Assembly: GCA_023436205.1 (NCBI GenBank)
Contig: JAEZKC010000004.1
Span: 1-13,337, forward strand
Length of the DNA: 13,337 nt
Source of the DNA: Fibrobacterota bacterium
GTDB lineage: Bacteria; Fibrobacterota; Chitinivibrionia; Chitinivibrionales; Chitinispirillaceae
Direction of reading: 5' to 3'
The notes beneath the pieces were generated by a model. That model was given only the letters and a program-made list of their open reading frames with translations. It searched no databases and had not been told where the DNA came from. Made by a program: the position numbers and the translations under genes. Positions 12,064 to 13,337 of this stretch are shown here, piece by piece (positions within the stretch are counted from its first letter, which is position 1; each line of letters starts with the position of its first letter).

Positions 12064-13337
12064 TTACCGCGTAACTCCAAGCTTCGCTTTATAAACGTGA
12101 GTGGCACCACTCTTGCGACTCTGCACCCTCACAACAATCAGATAAGTTCCTGAAGCTACCTGCCTGCCGTTTCTAGTTGTCAGATCCCAGGTAAAATCGA
12201 AATTGCCAGCATTTGATGTCACTGTTTTTCCGTAAACCACGTTGGCCAGCGCATCATAGATTTTTACCTTAATAGTCGCAGGCGTTGTATTTGCAACTGT
12301 AAAAACGGCACTTTTTGAAGCGAGTGACACTGGATTGCCTTTTATAATGATCCCGTATCCTGAATTACGATCCACAGTCTTTTCTATCGTATGCTGTTTG
12401 ATTGCCGTTGATGGTTCAATGGAAAGCGTTCCATTCACATATATTATTTCATAATTAGCTGCAGTTGCCCCGGAAGGAATTATTGCGTAGGTGCCTGCCG
12501 CATTTCCTTCTTCACGTGTTATAATCAATCCACTTACAACCGATGCATCTTCGCCATGCACAAAACCACTATAGCTGACTGTAAATATGGGGTCCTCTCC
12601 GGTCACCGGTCGCATGGCATCATCGGCGGTAATAGTAAGCAGTGTACGGGTTATATCCGCAGTCAGTCCAGATGGCTGGCCGCTCAGGGAATAGTTTGCG
12701 GCATGGCTGCCGGTAAGGGCGCATCCTGAAACGGTTACTGCTTTGTTATCACCAACATTTTTATTATCAAAAGTAGCACTACCTAGTGTAATGCCAACGA
12801 TATCACCGGTCAGGACACCGTCGAGTGATCCGCCGCTGAGAGCTGCCTCAGTTGTGCCGTCGTAAACCTTGTCTTGCGCAGTAATGCCTGTTATGGTCAG
12901 CGGCTTTGCCGTTATTGAGGCAGTCAGTCCTGATGGCTGGCCGCTCAGGGAATAGTTTGCGGCATGGCTGCCGGTAAGTGCGCATCCTGAAACGGTTACT
13001 GCTTTGTTATTAGCCACGTTTTTGTTATCAAAAGTAGCGCTACCTAGTGTGAAGCTAACGATATCACCGGTCAGAACACCGTCGAGTGATCCGCCGCTGA
13101 GAGCTGCCTCAGTTGTGCCGTCGTAAACCTTGTCTTGTGCAGTAACGCCTGTTATGGTCAGCGGCTTTGCCGTTATCGAAGCAGTCAGTCCTGATGGCTG
13201 GCCGCTCAGGGAATAGTTTGCGGCATGGCTGCCGGTAAGTGCGCATCCTGAAACGGCTACTGCTTTGTTATCACCAACATTTTTATTATCAAAAGTAGCA
13301 CTACCTAGTGTAATGCCAACGATATCACCGGTCAGGA
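12064..13337 (-). CDS. Secreted MBG/YDG-repeat adhesin-like protein, 5' end outside window
   Basis: The frame is open from the right window edge to TAA at 12064-12066, giving 423 residues of the C-terminal part of a larger surface or secreted protein. It starts inside 87-residue units of the YDG type: TAQDKVYDGTTEAALSGG, FDNKNVG, AVTVSGCALTGSHAANY and SLSGQPSGLTA. Two full units and part of a third are visible. An MBG-type Ig-like domain follows (about 12639-12412; TITADDAMRPVTGEDPIF to GTLSIEP). A linker leads to a FlgD-like/sorting-type C-terminal domain (about 12324-12064; IKVKIYDALANVVYG, FDFTWDLTTRNGRQVASGTY and a basic LGVTR end). Such C-terminal domains occur on exported proteins of the Fibrobacterota, Bacteroidota and relatives. 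The role in adhesion or matrix binding is inferred. Methionine at 13017 is internal, not the start. Confidence 0.85.
   Translation of the reverse strand, partial: LTGDIVGITLGSATFDNKNVGDNKAVAVSGCALTGSHAANYSLSGQPSGLTASITAKPLTITGVTAQDKVYDGTTEAALSGGSLDGVLTGDIVSFTLGSATFDNKNVANNKAVTVSGCALTGSHAANYSLSGQPSGLTASITAKPLTITGITAQDKVYDGTTEAALSGGSLDGVLTGDIVGITLGSATFDNKNVGDNKAVTVSGCALTGSHAANYSLSGQPSGLTADITRTLLTITADDAMRPVTGEDPIFTVSYSGFVHGEDASVVSGLIITREEGNAAGTYAIIPSGATAANYEIIYVNGTLSIEPSTAIKQHTIEKTVDRNSGYGIIIKGNPVSLASKSAVFTVANTTPATIKVKIYDALANVVYGKTVTSNAGNFDFTWDLTTRNGRQVASGTYLIVVRVQSRKSGATHVYKAKLGVTR
12659..13337 (-). repeat. 261-bp coding tandem repeat (87 residues), at least 2.6 copies
   Basis: Copies begin on the plus-strand map at 12659, 12920 and 13181, exactly 261 bases apart, and the last runs off the window. 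Copies are nearly identical in DNA, with scattered changes (GGGCGC/GTGCGC, TATCACC/TATTAGCC). The similarity is higher than protein selection alone needs, as expected from recent duplication or gene conversion. Confidence 0.9.

Overview
The window looks like an accessory, repeat-rich stretch of a Gram-negative-type bacterial chromosome. A member of the Fibrobacterota or a related lineage is my best guess. The clues are a secreted repeat protein made of YDG/MBG-type Ig-like units ending in a FlgD/sorting-like C-terminal domain, a small exported protein with a TonB/AgmX-type C-terminal domain, and many dispersed non-coding repeats. The lineage is inference; no ribosomal or housekeeping gene is present to fix it. 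Base composition is uneven: the paralogous pair at 7304-8927 is clearly GC-rich, while the genes at 2337-2663 and 10106-11833 are AT-rich.

Layout. An intact IS256-family insertion sequence (12-1409) sits directly against what looks like the last ~30 codons of an interrupted gene (1410-1504). This is followed, probably in the same operon, by a small exported protein with a TonB/AgmX C-terminal domain (1527-1994). Next comes a short exported Cys-rich protein with a C-terminal membrane anchor (2337-2663). From 2664 to 4663 there is no convincing gene, but there are many layers of repeats: the left copy of a ~263-bp direct repeat, a family of elements with CCCTTCAGGGC ends, and a large imperfect inverted repeat carrying five copies of an 18-bp hairpin.

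The clearest functional unit is a two-gene Septu-type (PtuA/PtuB-like) anti-phage cassette at 4664-6543: an SMC/RecF-like ATPase whose stop overlaps the start of an HNH nuclease. It is bracketed by the 263-bp direct repeats (2955-3217 and 6598-6859), so the cassette with its upstream inverted repeat could be lost or amplified by recombination. No reverse transcriptase is present, so it is not a complete retron.

To the right, two tandem paralogues of an unrecognised ~250-aa helical family (8166-8927, then 7304-8038, both minus strand) are separated by a terminator or attenuator. They are flanked by tandem arrays of the same 49-bp dispersed repeat in opposite orientations: plus on the left, minus on the right. 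After another gene-poor stretch (9647-10105) with a degenerate 21-bp minisatellite come three plus-strand genes for small or membrane-associated proteins: a 75-aa membrane protein, an unknown with one N-terminal anchor, and a YcxB-like two-TM protein. The window ends inside the minus-strand adhesin-like gene, whose 87-residue repeat is nearly identical at DNA level.

Overall this reads as a defence- and surface-protein-bearing variable region shaped by an IS and by several families of interspersed palindromic repeats. The best candidates for something undescribed are the paralogue family at 7304-8927, the hairpin-bearing inverted repeat beside the Septu cassette, and the 49-bp repeat family.
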